NCBI RefSeq assembly: GCF_013186535.1
Contig: NZ_JABMCZ010000001.1
Coordinates: forward strand, 558,001 to 622,000
Direction: 5' to 3'
Source: Nocardia terpenica
Lineage (GTDB): Bacteria > Actinomycetota > Actinomycetes > Mycobacteriales > Mycobacteriaceae
DNA: 64,000 nucleotides
Numbering within the stretch: the stretch's first letter is position 1; every line of letters begins with the position of its first letter. The notes below the pieces were generated by a model, which was given only the letters and a program-made list of their open reading frames with translations, was not told the DNA's origin and made no database searches. The position numbers and the translations under genes are program-made. This document shows positions 50,674 through 58,983 of the stretch, one piece after another.

Positions 50674-51935
50674 GAGTTCCCGTCATCACCGGAATCGGGG
50701 TCCGCGCGCCGGGCAGCGCCGATCGCGCCGGATTCTGGAAGATGCTGGTCGAGGGCAAACCCGCGATCCGCACCATCGACTACTTCGACCCCGCGCCCTT
50801 TCGCTCCCGCATTGCCGCGCACTGCGATTTCGACCCCGTCGCCGAGGGGCTCACCCCGCGGGAATGTCGCCGCATGGACCGGGCGACCCAGCTGGCGGTG
50901 GCCGCGGTGCGCGAGGCCGTCGCCGATTCGGGACTCGACCTCGACGCGGCCGACCCGCACCGGATCGGGGTGAGCCTGGGCAGCGCCACCGCCGCCGCCA
51001 CCAGCCTGGAGCGCGAATATCTGGTGCTCTCCGACAGCGGGCGGCAGTGGGAGGTCGACGAGAATCACCTGTCGCCCTACATGTTCGACTACCTGTGCCC
51101 GGCCGCCATGCCCGCCGAGGTGGCCTGGGCCGTGCACGCCCAGGGCCCGGTCGCGCTGGTGTCCGACGGCTGCACCTCGGGCATCGACGCGGTCAGCGCC
51201 GCGGCCGACCTGATCCGGTCGGGCCGGGCCGATATCGTCGTCGCGGGCGCGGCCGAGACCCCGATCACCCCGATCGTGCTGGCCAGCTTCGACGCGATCA
51301 AAGCGACCACGCCGCACAACGATCCGCCCGAGGCCGCCTCGCGGCCCTTCGACGCCGACCGGGCGGGTTTCGTGCTCGCCGAGGGCGCCGCCATCATGAT
51401 CATCGAGGAGCTGGCGGCGGCCCGCGCCCGCGGCGCGACCATCTACGCCGCCATCGGCGGCTACGCCACCCGCCTCAACGCCTATCACATGACCGGGCTG
51501 CGGGTCGACGGCCGGGAGATGGCCGAGGCCATCCGCATCGCCCTGGACCGCGCCCGGCTCGACCCGACCGCGGTCGACTACATCAACGCGCACGGCTCCG
51601 GCACCAAGCAGAACGATCGCCACGAAACCGCCGCCTACAAGCGCAGTCTCGGCGATCACGCCTATCGGGTGCCGATCAGTTCGATCAAGTCGATGGTCGG
51701 GCACTCCCTCGGCGCCATCGGCTCGATCGAACTGGCGGCCTCGGCGCTGGCCATCCACACCGGCACCATCCCGCCGACGGCGAACCTGGACTCGCCCGAC
51801 CCCGACTGCGATCTGGACTACGTGCCGCACACCGCGCGGGAGCGGACCGTCGACGTCGCCCTCAGCGTCGGCAGCGGTTTCGGCGGCTTCCAGAGCGCCA
51901 TGGTGCTGCACTCGGCGCAGAGCGTGGCCGCATGA
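50670..51935 (+). CDS. type II PKS ketosynthase alpha (KS-alpha)
   Basis: A 421-residue ketosynthase. Catalytic Cys168 lies in LVSDGCTSGIDAV, His308 in INAHGSGTKQND and His345 in SMVGHSLGAIG, as in ActI-ORF1. It condenses malonyl-ACP units together with the chain length factor encoded next. ATG 50670 overlaps the transporter stop (ATGA), which fixes the start although the frame is open far upstream. The C-terminal FGGFQSAMVL is typical of the family. Confidence 0.93.
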   Translation: MRVPVITGIGVRAPGSADRAGFWKMLVEGKPAIRTIDYFDPAPFRSRIAAHCDFDPVAEGLTPRECRRMDRATQLAVAAVREAVADSGLDLDAADPHRIGVSLGSATAAATSLEREYLVLSDSGRQWEVDENHLSPYMFDYLCPAAMPAEVAWAVHAQGPVALVSDGCTSGIDAVSAAADLIRSGRADIVVAGAAETPITPIVLASFDAIKATTPHNDPPEAASRPFDADRAGFVLAEGAAIMIIEELAAARARGATIYAAIGGYATRLNAYHMTGLRVDGREMAEAIRIALDRARLDPTAVDYINAHGSGTKQNDRHETAAYKRSLGDHAYRVPISSIKSMVGHSLGAIGSIELAASALAIHTGTIPPTANLDSPDPDCDLDYVPHTARERTVDVALSVGSGFGGFQSAMVLHSAQSVAA

Positions 51936-53197
51936 GTGTCGTGCTCACCGGCATCGGCATCGTGTGCCCGACCGGCATCGGCATCGACCGGTACTGGGAC
52001 AGCGTCCTGGCGGGTAGGCACGGCATCCGTCCCCTGGCGGGCGCGGCCGGGAACTACTCCAGTTCGCTCGCCGCCCGGATCGAGGGATTCGATGCCGCGC
52101 AATGGTTGTCGGACCGGCTGCTGCACCAGACCGATGTCTCCACGCGGTTCGCGCTGGCCGCGGCCGAACTGGCGCTGGCGGATTCGGCGATCGACCCGGA
52201 CGCGCTCACCGACTACGACAAGGGCGTCATCACGTCCAATGCCACCGGCGGATTCGAGTTCACGCACCGGGAATTCCGCAAGTTGTGGACCGAGGGCGCC
52301 GATGTCGTCAGCGTGTACGAGTCGTTCGCCTGGTTCTACGCCGTCAATACCGGGCAGATCTCGATCCGGCACGGCATGCGCGGGCCCGGCACCGTGCTGG
52401 TCGCCGAGCAGGCGGGCGGACTGGACGCGATCGGGCGGGCGCGCGACGTGGTCCGGCAGGGCACCCCGTTCGTGCTGTGCGGCGGCGTCGACTCCTCGAT
52501 GGACCCGTGGGGGTGGGTCTCGCACATCGCCAGCGGCCGGTTGACCCGCAGCACCGACCCGGACCGGGCCTACCTGCCCTTCGCCGCGGAGGCCGACGGG
52601 TACGTCCCGGGCGAGGGCGGCGCGCTGCTGGTGCTCGAGGACGCCGACTCCGCCTCGGCGCGCGCCGCCGCCCACCGCTACGCCGAGATCGCCGGTCACG
52701 CCTCGACGTTCGACGCGGCCGACGATCAGGGCGGCCCGGCGGGGCTGGCCCGCGCGATCCGGCTCGCGCTCGCCGACGCCGGGCTCACCCCCGGCGACGT
52801 CGACGCGGTCTTCGCCGACGCGGCCGGGGTGCCGGAGCTCGACCGCAGCGAATCCGACGCCCTGACAGGGGTTTTCGGTAGCACCGGGCCACCGGTCACC
52901 GCGCCCAAGAGCGGCACCGGCCGCCTCTACAGCGGGGGCGGTCCGCTCGACGTGGCCACCGCCGCGCTGTGCATGCGCGACGGCGTGCTCCCGGCGACAC
53001 CCGGAACCACCGCGGTCCGGGCGGACTGCGCGGTCGACCTGGTGCTCGGCGCGCCGCGCCCGGTGGACGTGGGGGTCGCGCTGGTGCTCGCCCGCGGTCG
53101 CCTCGGCTTCAACTCGGCCCTGGTGCTCACCCGGGCTTCGTCCGCTGACAACTCGTCCGCCGACAACCGAAAGGACAACGATGGCAACGATCTCTGA
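51932..53197 (+). CDS. type II PKS chain length factor (KS-beta)
   Basis: A 421-residue ketosynthase-like partner. The active cysteine is replaced by Gln160 in LVAEQAGGLDAI, the hallmark of KS-beta, and the segment NATGGFEFTHREFRKLW is characteristic. It sets the chain length in the KS-alpha/KS-beta heterodimer and can decarboxylate malonyl-ACP to prime the chain. ATGA overlap with KS-alpha. Its last 17 bases overlap the ACP gene, an unusually long overlap, and the last 20 residues (SSADNSSADNRKDNDGND) are hydrophilic and repeated. Confidence 0.93.
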   Translation: MSVVLTGIGIVCPTGIGIDRYWDSVLAGRHGIRPLAGAAGNYSSSLAARIEGFDAAQWLSDRLLHQTDVSTRFALAAAELALADSAIDPDALTDYDKGVITSNATGGFEFTHREFRKLWTEGADVVSVYESFAWFYAVNTGQISIRHGMRGPGTVLVAEQAGGLDAIGRARDVVRQGTPFVLCGGVDSSMDPWGWVSHIASGRLTRSTDPDRAYLPFAAEADGYVPGEGGALLVLEDADSASARAAAHRYAEIAGHASTFDAADDQGGPAGLARAIRLALADAGLTPGDVDAVFADAAGVPELDRSESDALTGVFGSTGPPVTAPKSGTGRLYSGGGPLDVATAALCMRDGVLPATPGTTAVRADCAVDLVLGAPRPVDVGVALVLARGRLGFNSALVLTRASSADNSSADNRKDNDGNDL

Positions 53198-53420
53198 ATC
53201 CGATGTCCTCGCCGCGCTGATCGCCTCCGCCGGGGAGCCCGAGGCGCAGGTGCGTGCCGAGGAACTGCTCGACACCACCTTCGAGGAGCTCGGATACGAC
53301 TCGCTGGCCCTGATCGAGAGCGTGTCCCGGCTCGAAAAACGGTTCGCCGTCACGATTCCCGACCACCTCGTCATGGACTGCCGCACCTTCCGCGAACTGG
53401 TCGAGCGCGCGAATGGCTGA
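53181..53420 (+). CDS. acyl carrier protein of the type II PKS
   Basis: A 79-residue ACP with the pantetheine attachment Ser41 in ELGYDSLALIE. It carries the growing chain between KS, KR and the cyclases. ATG 53181 lies inside the 3' end of the KS-beta gene behind AAAGGACAACG. The KS-alpha, KS-beta, ACP order is the classic minimal PKS. It will need a phosphopantetheinyl transferase; acpS at 29833 or another enzyme could serve. Confidence 0.95.
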   Translation: MATISESDVLAALIASAGEPEAQVRAEELLDTTFEELGYDSLALIESVSRLEKRFAVTIPDHLVMDCRTFRELVERANG

Positions 53421-54336
53421 GCACACCTATTCGCACGCCGCCTGGTGCGCGGGATCGCCGGGGGACGCCTACGGGCTCGTCGCCGATGTCACCCTGTGGC
53501 CGATCGTCTTCGGCCCGACCGTCGCGGTCGACGTGCTGGACCGCGGCACCCGCGGCCCGGTGGTGACCGAGGAGTTCCGGATCACCGCGCTGGTCGACGA
53601 CCGGGTGCGCGGCTGGACCTCGCGCCGGGAATTGAACGCCGACGAGCGGACGATCGGCTTCCGCCAGCGGCATGCCCGCCCGCCCATCGAATCCATGTCC
53701 GGCAGTTGGAGTTTCCGCCCCGACCGCGGCGGCACCCGGGTGGAGCTGGTGCACCGCTGCGTGCTCGCCGACGACGGAGCCGACACCCGCGCCTGGCTGC
53801 GGGCCGCGCTCGACGCCAATTCCGAACGGGAACTGGGCGCGCTCACCGACCTGTGCGCCGCGGCGGTCCCCGTCGGCGATCTGGTCCTGCGCTGCGCCGA
53901 CACCGTGCCGGTCGACGACATCGACCACGCCTACCGGGCCATCGATGACGCCGGATCGTGGCCGGACCGGCTGCCGCACGTGCTCGAATCCGTGCTGAGC
54001 GAACCCGAACCGGGCACCCAGGATCTGCGGATGACCGTGCGCACCCCCGACGGGACCGTGCACCGGACCCGATCCATCCGGCTGTGCACCGCCGGAAAAC
54101 GGATCCGCTACAAGCAATTACAGACACCGGACGGGCTGGCCGGGCACAGCGGCCGCTGGGACTTCGACCGGGACACCGCGACCGTCACCGGCAGCCATCT
54201 GGCGCTGCTGGATCCGCGCACCGTCACCGATCGCGAGCAGGCGGCCCGGTTGCGCGAAACCTTCGGCGCCCGGCTGCGCGCCAACAGCCGGGCGACCCTC
54301 AGCACGCTCACCGGCGTCGCGGGACACCGGTCATGA
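53413..54336 (+). CDS. second didomain aromatase/cyclase
   Basis: A 307-residue SRPBCC didomain protein (SHAAWCAGSPGDAYGLVADV then TLWPIVFGP; second domain from DTVPVDDIDHAYRAIDDAGS). It overlaps the ACP stop by 8 bases. The same operon contains another didomain cyclase at 47193. The sequences differ clearly, so the two probably close different rings or act on different chain regions. Confidence 0.85.
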   Translation: MAEHTYSHAAWCAGSPGDAYGLVADVTLWPIVFGPTVAVDVLDRGTRGPVVTEEFRITALVDDRVRGWTSRRELNADERTIGFRQRHARPPIESMSGSWSFRPDRGGTRVELVHRCVLADDGADTRAWLRAALDANSERELGALTDLCAAAVPVGDLVLRCADTVPVDDIDHAYRAIDDAGSWPDRLPHVLESVLSEPEPGTQDLRMTVRTPDGTVHRTRSIRLCTAGKRIRYKQLQTPDGLAGHSGRWDFDRDTATVTGSHLALLDPRTVTDREQAARLRETFGARLRANSRATLSTLTGVAGHRS

Positions 54337-55253
54337 CCCGATCGACCGCCCCGCTGGGGCACGTGCAGGATATCGGCAACGGCGTGCACGCGTTCGTCCA
54401 GCCCGACGGCGGATGGTTCCTCAACAATGTCGGCATCGTGGTGGGAGCCGACCTCGTCGTACTGATCGACACCGCCGCGACCGAACGCCGCACCCGCGCG
54501 CTGCTCGCCGCCGTGGACGAGCTCGCCCCCGGCCGTCCCCGGATCGCGGTCACCACCCATTTCCACGGCGACCACACCCTCGGGAACGCGTTTCTCGACC
54601 GCGAGACCCGGATCGTCGCGCATGCGGGGACCCGTGCCCTGATGGCGGAGACGGGGCTGTCGGTGACCGAGATGTGGCCGGAGGTCGAGTGGGGAGCGGT
54701 CCGGGTCCGGCTGCCCGACGTCGAGATCACGGATTTCGCTGCGGTGCATACCGGTTCGCATCGCGTCGAGCTGCGGCACCCGGGCGTGTCGCACACCGCC
54801 CACGATCTGGTCGCGTGGCTGCCCGACGACGGCGTGCTGTTCGCCGGGGACCAGGTGATGTCCGGCTGCACGCCGTTTCTGCTGTTCGGCTCGGTCCTCG
54901 GCGCCCGGGAGGCGATGACGACGCTGCAGGAGCTGCGGCCGCGGGTCGTGGTGCCCGGCCACGGGGCCGTCGCCGACGCCGGGATCATCGACGACAACAT
55001 CACCTACCTGGAGTGGATCCTCGACCTCGCCGCGCGGGCAATGCGCCACGGCCACAGCCCGGTTCGGGCCGTCCGCGACGCCGGGCCCGGTCCGTTCCCG
55101 CACTGGATCGATCCGGAGCGGCACGTGGCGAACGTGCATCGCGCGCTGGCGGATCTGTGGGGCGTGCCGGGCGGGACCCCGCTCGACCTCGCGAAGGTGA
55201 TGGCCGATGTCGCCGCGGCCTGCCCGGGCGGGCGGCTGCGATGCCGGGCGTGA
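54333..55253 (+). CDS. metallo-beta-lactamase-fold cyclase/thioesterase, ActIV-like
   Basis: A 306-residue MBL-fold protein from ATG 54333 (ATGA overlap). The zinc-binding motif THFHGDH gives His76, His78, Asp80 and His81; later ligands are in SHTAHD, FAGD and PGHG. ActIV of actinorhodin biosynthesis is an MBL-fold second-ring cyclase and thioesterase that releases the bicyclic intermediate. Gene context (ActIII-like KR and ActVII-like aromatase) supports the same role. It is the last gene of the tightly coupled operon. Confidence 0.85.
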   Translation: MTRSTAPLGHVQDIGNGVHAFVQPDGGWFLNNVGIVVGADLVVLIDTAATERRTRALLAAVDELAPGRPRIAVTTHFHGDHTLGNAFLDRETRIVAHAGTRALMAETGLSVTEMWPEVEWGAVRVRLPDVEITDFAAVHTGSHRVELRHPGVSHTAHDLVAWLPDDGVLFAGDQVMSGCTPFLLFGSVLGAREAMTTLQELRPRVVVPGHGAVADAGIIDDNITYLEWILDLAARAMRHGHSPVRAVRDAGPGPFPHWIDPERHVANVHRALADLWGVPGGTPLDLAKVMADVAAACPGGRLRCRA

Positions 55254-55332
55254 GACCACCCGAATATGTCGTACCCATCGAGTACATTTCCGGCGGGGAG
55301 TCCGCTGCGAAAAGCAGAATCAGGAGAGCATC

Positions 55333-55761
55333 ATGTGGAAGACCGAATACTCCGCCACCACCGACCTGTCCGCCCACGCCGTCTGGAATGCGTTGCGCGA
55401 CATCCACACCGGCGCCGCGATCAGCGGCGGCGGCGACACGTTCGAGATTCACGGCCCCTACGAGATCGGCACCGAGATATCGGTGACGCCGCAGGGGCAG
55501 GAAACGTTCCGGTCGGTTATTGTCGAGCTCGTCGAGGGCGAGGTTTATGCCGACCGCACCGAATTCAACGGTCTCGTGCTCACATTCCGGCACCTGTTCC
55601 GGCCCGAGGGCGGGCGGCTCACCGTCACCCACGAACTGCTCATCGAGGGCCCCGAGGCCGACCGGGTCGGGCCGGAGCTCGGCCCGCAGATCAGCGCCGA
55701 CTTCCCCGACGCCATGAAATCCCTGTTCGCCATTGCCGCCGAGCGCCGCACCACGGCCTGA
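55333..55761 (+). CDS. SRPBCC-family protein
   Basis: A 142-residue START-like protein from ATG 55333, 79 bases after the cyclase gene, with a strong AGGAG ribosome binding site. The pattern TTDLSAHAVWNALRDIHTG and LTFRHLFRPEGGRLTVTHEL is typical of the polyketide cyclase/AHSA1-like superfamily. It may be a tailoring partner of the cluster or an unrelated ligand-binding protein; it is also spaced 5 bases from the following glycosylase-like gene. Confidence 0.75.
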   Translation: MWKTEYSATTDLSAHAVWNALRDIHTGAAISGGGDTFEIHGPYEIGTEISVTPQGQETFRSVIVELVEGEVYADRTEFNGLVLTFRHLFRPEGGRLTVTHELLIEGPEADRVGPELGPQISADFPDAMKSLFAIAAERRTTA

Positions 55762-55766
55762 CCGCC

Positions 55767-56699
55767 ATGACACCCGCTCGCGCGACCACTGTTCCGCGAT
55801 CGCCGCGCATCGACACTCGGCGGGGGCGGATCACCGTTCTCGGCCGGTTCTCCCTCGCCGAGTCGATCGACTTCGGCTTCGGCGCCCGCCGCGCCGAGAC
55901 CGGCTCGGCCATGCGCCTGGCATTCGTCACCGACGACTACGAGGGCCACGCCGCGGTCGTGGTCACCCAGCCCGGCCCGCACGACGTCCACTGCGAGGTG
56001 GTGTCGGCCCCCGATCCCGAAGCGGCACTGCGCCAAACGGCGCGCATGCTGTCCATCGACGTGGACGGCACCGGGTGGGACGAGCTCGGCGTCGGCGACC
56101 GGCTCATCCGGGCGCTGCAGCGGGCCCGGCCGGGCCTGCGCCCGCCGCTGTTCCACTCCGCGTACGAGGCCGCCGCCTGGGCCGTGCTCTCGGCCCGCCG
56201 CCCGGCATCGGCCATGACCGTGCTGCGCGACCGGCTCGCGCAGGCGCACGGCGCGAGCTTCGACCTCGCCGGACAGGTCGTGCACGCGTTCCCGACGCCC
56301 GAACAACTGCTGCGGGTCGGCTCCTTCCCGGGCCTGCCGGAGGAGAAGCTCACCCGCATGCAGGAGGTGGCGCGCTGGGCCCTGGAGGGCAGGCTCGACA
56401 CCGACCGGCTGCGCGCCCTCGACCCCGCCGAGGCCCTGCGAATACTGCAGGGAATCAAGGGCATCGGCCCCTTCTACAGCATGCTCGTAGTGGTCCGCGC
56501 CCTCGGCCACACCGATGTCCTCGCCGAGGGCGAACCCCGCCTGCTCGCCACCCTCGGCCACCTACTAGCCCGCCCCACCCCCGCCACCCAGCAGGACCTG
56601 GCAACCCTCGCCGAAGCCTGGCACCCCTGGCGAACCTGGGCCACCGTCGCCATCCGCGCCGCAGGCCCCCGCCTCGCCCCACTCACCGACCCGGCCTGA
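55767..56699 (+). CDS. AlkA-like DNA-3-methyladenine glycosylase family protein, catalytic Asp not conserved
   Basis: A 310-residue helix-hairpin-helix protein. The HhH motif ILQGIKGIGPFYSMLVVVRA is intact, with the N-terminal RFSLAESIDFGFGARR resembling the AlkA N-domain. In AlkA the catalytic Asp follows the HhH element in the sequence LPDD; here the aligned segment is VLAEGEPRLL, so Glu may stand in for Asp or the protein may be a non-catalytic paralogue. It probably binds damaged DNA or senses alkylation. ATG 55767 lies 5 bases after the upstream stop. Confidence 0.75.
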   Translation: MTPARATTVPRSPRIDTRRGRITVLGRFSLAESIDFGFGARRAETGSAMRLAFVTDDYEGHAAVVVTQPGPHDVHCEVVSAPDPEAALRQTARMLSIDVDGTGWDELGVGDRLIRALQRARPGLRPPLFHSAYEAAAWAVLSARRPASAMTVLRDRLAQAHGASFDLAGQVVHAFPTPEQLLRVGSFPGLPEEKLTRMQEVARWALEGRLDTDRLRALDPAEALRILQGIKGIGPFYSMLVVVRALGHTDVLAEGEPRLLATLGHLLARPTPATQQDLATLAEAWHPWRTWATVAIRAAGPRLAPLTDPA

Positions 56700-56745
56700 T
56701 CCCGGCTATTCTCGGAGGGTCCCTCCACTTGGCCGGAGGTCGGTC

Positions 56746-57342
56746 ATGTCCGAGCACGACTTGCAGCGGCGGGCCCTGCGCGCCGATGCCAGGCGGAACT
56801 ACGAGCGCATCCTCGCTGTTGCCGATGCGGCGGTCGCCGAGCATGGTGCGGGCGCCTCGCTCGAGGAGATCGCCCGCCGCGCCGGGGTCGGCTCGGCGAC
56901 CCTGCACCGGCACTTCCCGACCCGGAAGGCCCTGCTGGAGGCGGTCTTCCACGAGCGGGTGGAGGCGCAGTGCGCCCGCGCCAACGCCCTGGCCGACCGC
57001 GCGGACACCGCCACCGGCCTGATCGTCTGGCTGCGCGCCGTCGGCGCCTACATCGCCACCACCCGCGGCCTGGCCTCCTCGCTGCTCGACGGCGGCCACA
57101 CCCCCGGCCCGCTCGCCGAAACCACCTGCTACACCATGATCCGCACCGCCGGATCCACCCTCCTGCACGCCGCGGTAGCGGCAGACGCCGTCCGCCCGGA
57201 AGTCTCCATCGATGACCTCCTAACCCTGGTCAACGCCATATCCCTGGCCACCGAACACATCCCGGGCAACGCGGCCGAAGCCGACCGCCTGCTGCTGCTC
57301 GTCATCGATGGCATCAGAGCGCGGCCTCGTCGAGCACCCTGA
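56746..57342 (+). CDS. TetR-family transcriptional regulator
   Basis: A 198-residue regulator behind GGAGGTCGGTC. The helix-turn-helix is at about residues 36-66 (ASLEEIARRAGVGSATLHRH then FPTRKALL), and the ligand domain has a TetR_C-like pattern (LRAVGAYIATTRGLASSLLD). It sits at the downstream edge of the polyketide region and may control the 55333-56699 genes or the MFS pump, which is inference. Its 3' end overlaps the convergent symporter gene by 29 bases. Confidence 0.88.
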   Translation: MSEHDLQRRALRADARRNYERILAVADAAVAEHGAGASLEEIARRAGVGSATLHRHFPTRKALLEAVFHERVEAQCARANALADRADTATGLIVWLRAVGAYIATTRGLASSLLDGGHTPGPLAETTCYTMIRTAGSTLLHAAVAADAVRPEVSIDDLLTLVNAISLATEHIPGNAAEADRLLLLVIDGIRARPRRAP

Positions 57343-58759
57343 CGTCGCCGCTCCGCCGCCGCGACACCCGCACCGCCGCCTCGACCAGGACCGCGACCGC
57401 GATATTGATGCCGAGGGCGGGGATTCCCGCGTTCACGTTGGCCAGGTTGATCTTCCAGAAGGTTGCCCAGATGACGAAGCCGACTCCGGCGAGGAGGCCG
57501 CCGAGGACGGACGCCTTGCTCAGTAGTGGGCGGTCGGGGAGCCCGGCGAGCAGGCCGGGGGCGAATTGGACCAGGCCGCTGTAGGTGATGAGCAGCAGGT
57601 TGGCGAGGGCGTTGGGGCGGGTCAGGTCGAGGATGAGGGCCGAGCCCAGGATGACCAGGACCGCACCGTGATTGGTGAGGAATTGGGCGCGCGGGCCGCC
57701 GACGCGAATCACGTTGCGCGCCACGTTCGACGACATGGCCAGCACCATGACCGAGGCGGGTACCATCGCCGCCGCCGCGCCCGCCACCGCGATGAATCCG
57801 AGTAGCCACGGCGGTAGGGCCTGCCGCGCCAGGGTCAGCAGCGCGCCGTTGGCCGACGCGTCCCGGGACAGGGCGAGGATGGCGACGAAACCGATGGTCA
57901 TCGGCAGGATCAGGGTGATCTGATAGAGCGGCAGCATGATCCAGTTGCGGCGCAGGCTTTTCGGGCTGCGGGCCGACAGCAGCGCGGGCCAGCTGAACGG
58001 GAAGGTGAACAGGCCGCTGCCGAGGAAGCTGGCCAGCATGCTGGTGATCCACCAGACCCGATCGTTGGGACCGGCGTGCACGGTCAGCATCGTCGGGTGC
58101 AGCCGCGCGACCTCGCGGAAGGTGTGCAGCAGACCGCCGCCGGTGAAATGCAGCGGCACCGCCACCGCCACGATCGCGACCGCGGCGAGCATCAGCGCAT
58201 CCTTCAGATACGAGGTGGCGGCCGTGCCGCGGATGCCCGCCCAGAGCACGAACGCCGCCGTCAGCACGGTCCCGGCCACCATTCCCCAGGTGCCCGAACC
58301 ACTGTCGTGCGTGACCAGCCCGATGATCAGTCCCAGCCCGGTGATCTGCAATTGCAGATACGGCAGCATGAACACCACCGAGCAGACCGCCACCACCGTG
58401 CCCAATGTCGTGCTGCCGTACCGCTGTTCGTAGAAATCGGCCTGGGTGAGATAGCCGTGCCGCCGCCCCAGCCGCCACAGCCGCGGCCCGATGAAATACC
58501 AGGTGATGCACGCCAGCGGCACGTACGGAATGGCGTAGGTGGCCGCCACGCCGCCGGTGAACGCCAGGCCCGCCATGCCGAGGAAGGTGAAGGTGGTGAA
58601 GGTCTCCCCGGCCTGCAGGAACCACATGGTGACCGTGCCGAAACGGCCTCCGGCGACCGACCATTCGGCGAGATCGGCGGCGGGCGTGCGGCGGCCGAGG
58701 AAGCCGATTACCGCGATCACCACCATTCCCGCGAGCGCGATGATCGCAACGATGTTCAC
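57314..58759 (-). CDS. sodium:solute symporter (SSS family)
   Basis: A 481-residue transporter with about 13 membrane helices. Visible family features include SVAGGRFGTVTMWFLQAGET and DALMLAAVAIVAVAVPLHF, and GSGLFTFPFSWPALLSARSP near the middle. GTG 58759 overlaps the DUF3311 stop (GTGA); the longer frame upstream is not supported. Together with DUF3311 it forms the small/large subunit pair seen for monocarboxylate or panthothenate-like SSS carriers. It would import a small metabolite with sodium. Confidence 0.88.
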   Translation of the reverse strand: MNIVAIIALAGMVVIAVIGFLGRRTPAADLAEWSVAGGRFGTVTMWFLQAGETFTTFTFLGMAGLAFTGGVAATYAIPYVPLACITWYFIGPRLWRLGRRHGYLTQADFYEQRYGSTTLGTVVAVCSVVFMLPYLQLQITGLGLIIGLVTHDSGSGTWGMVAGTVLTAAFVLWAGIRGTAATSYLKDALMLAAVAIVAVAVPLHFTGGGLLHTFREVARLHPTMLTVHAGPNDRVWWITSMLASFLGSGLFTFPFSWPALLSARSPKSLRRNWIMLPLYQITLILPMTIGFVAILALSRDASANGALLTLARQALPPWLLGFIAVAGAAAAMVPASVMVLAMSSNVARNVIRVGGPRAQFLTNHGAVLVILGSALILDLTRPNALANLLLITYSGLVQFAPGLLAGLPDRPLLSKASVLGGLLAGVGFVIWATFWKINLANVNAGIPALGINIAVAVLVEAAVRVSRRRSGDVRVLDEAAL

Positions 58760-58983
58760 GGCGACGGTTCTCCGCCCTCGTCGTCCGAGTGCCGGGTGCG
58801 CCCCCACTCGACCGCCGCCAGGGCGGGCACGATCACCAGCACCCACGCCGAGGTCCAGACCATCATGGCGGGCAGGCCGAGCCACAGCCGCGCGGTATTG
58901 ACGAACGGCAGCCAGGGCGTGGCCACCAGCGCCACCGCCGGTATCACCGGCAGCAGCAGGACGAGATCGCGGCTACGGCGCAC
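58756..58983 (-). CDS. DUF3311 small membrane protein, SSS partner
   Basis: A 75-residue protein (VRRSRDLVLLLPVIPAVALV) with two membrane helices and the conserved NTARLWLGLPAMMVWTSAW segment of DUF3311. The start at GTG 58983 overlaps the M20 peptidase gene by 11 bases. The DUF3311 family regularly precedes an SSS transporter and probably assembles with it. The frame upstream of 58983 belongs to the M20 gene in another register. Confidence 0.8.
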   Translation of the reverse strand: MRRSRDLVLLLPVIPAVALVATPWLPFVNTARLWLGLPAMMVWTSAWVLVIVPALAAVEWGRTRHSDDEGGEPSP

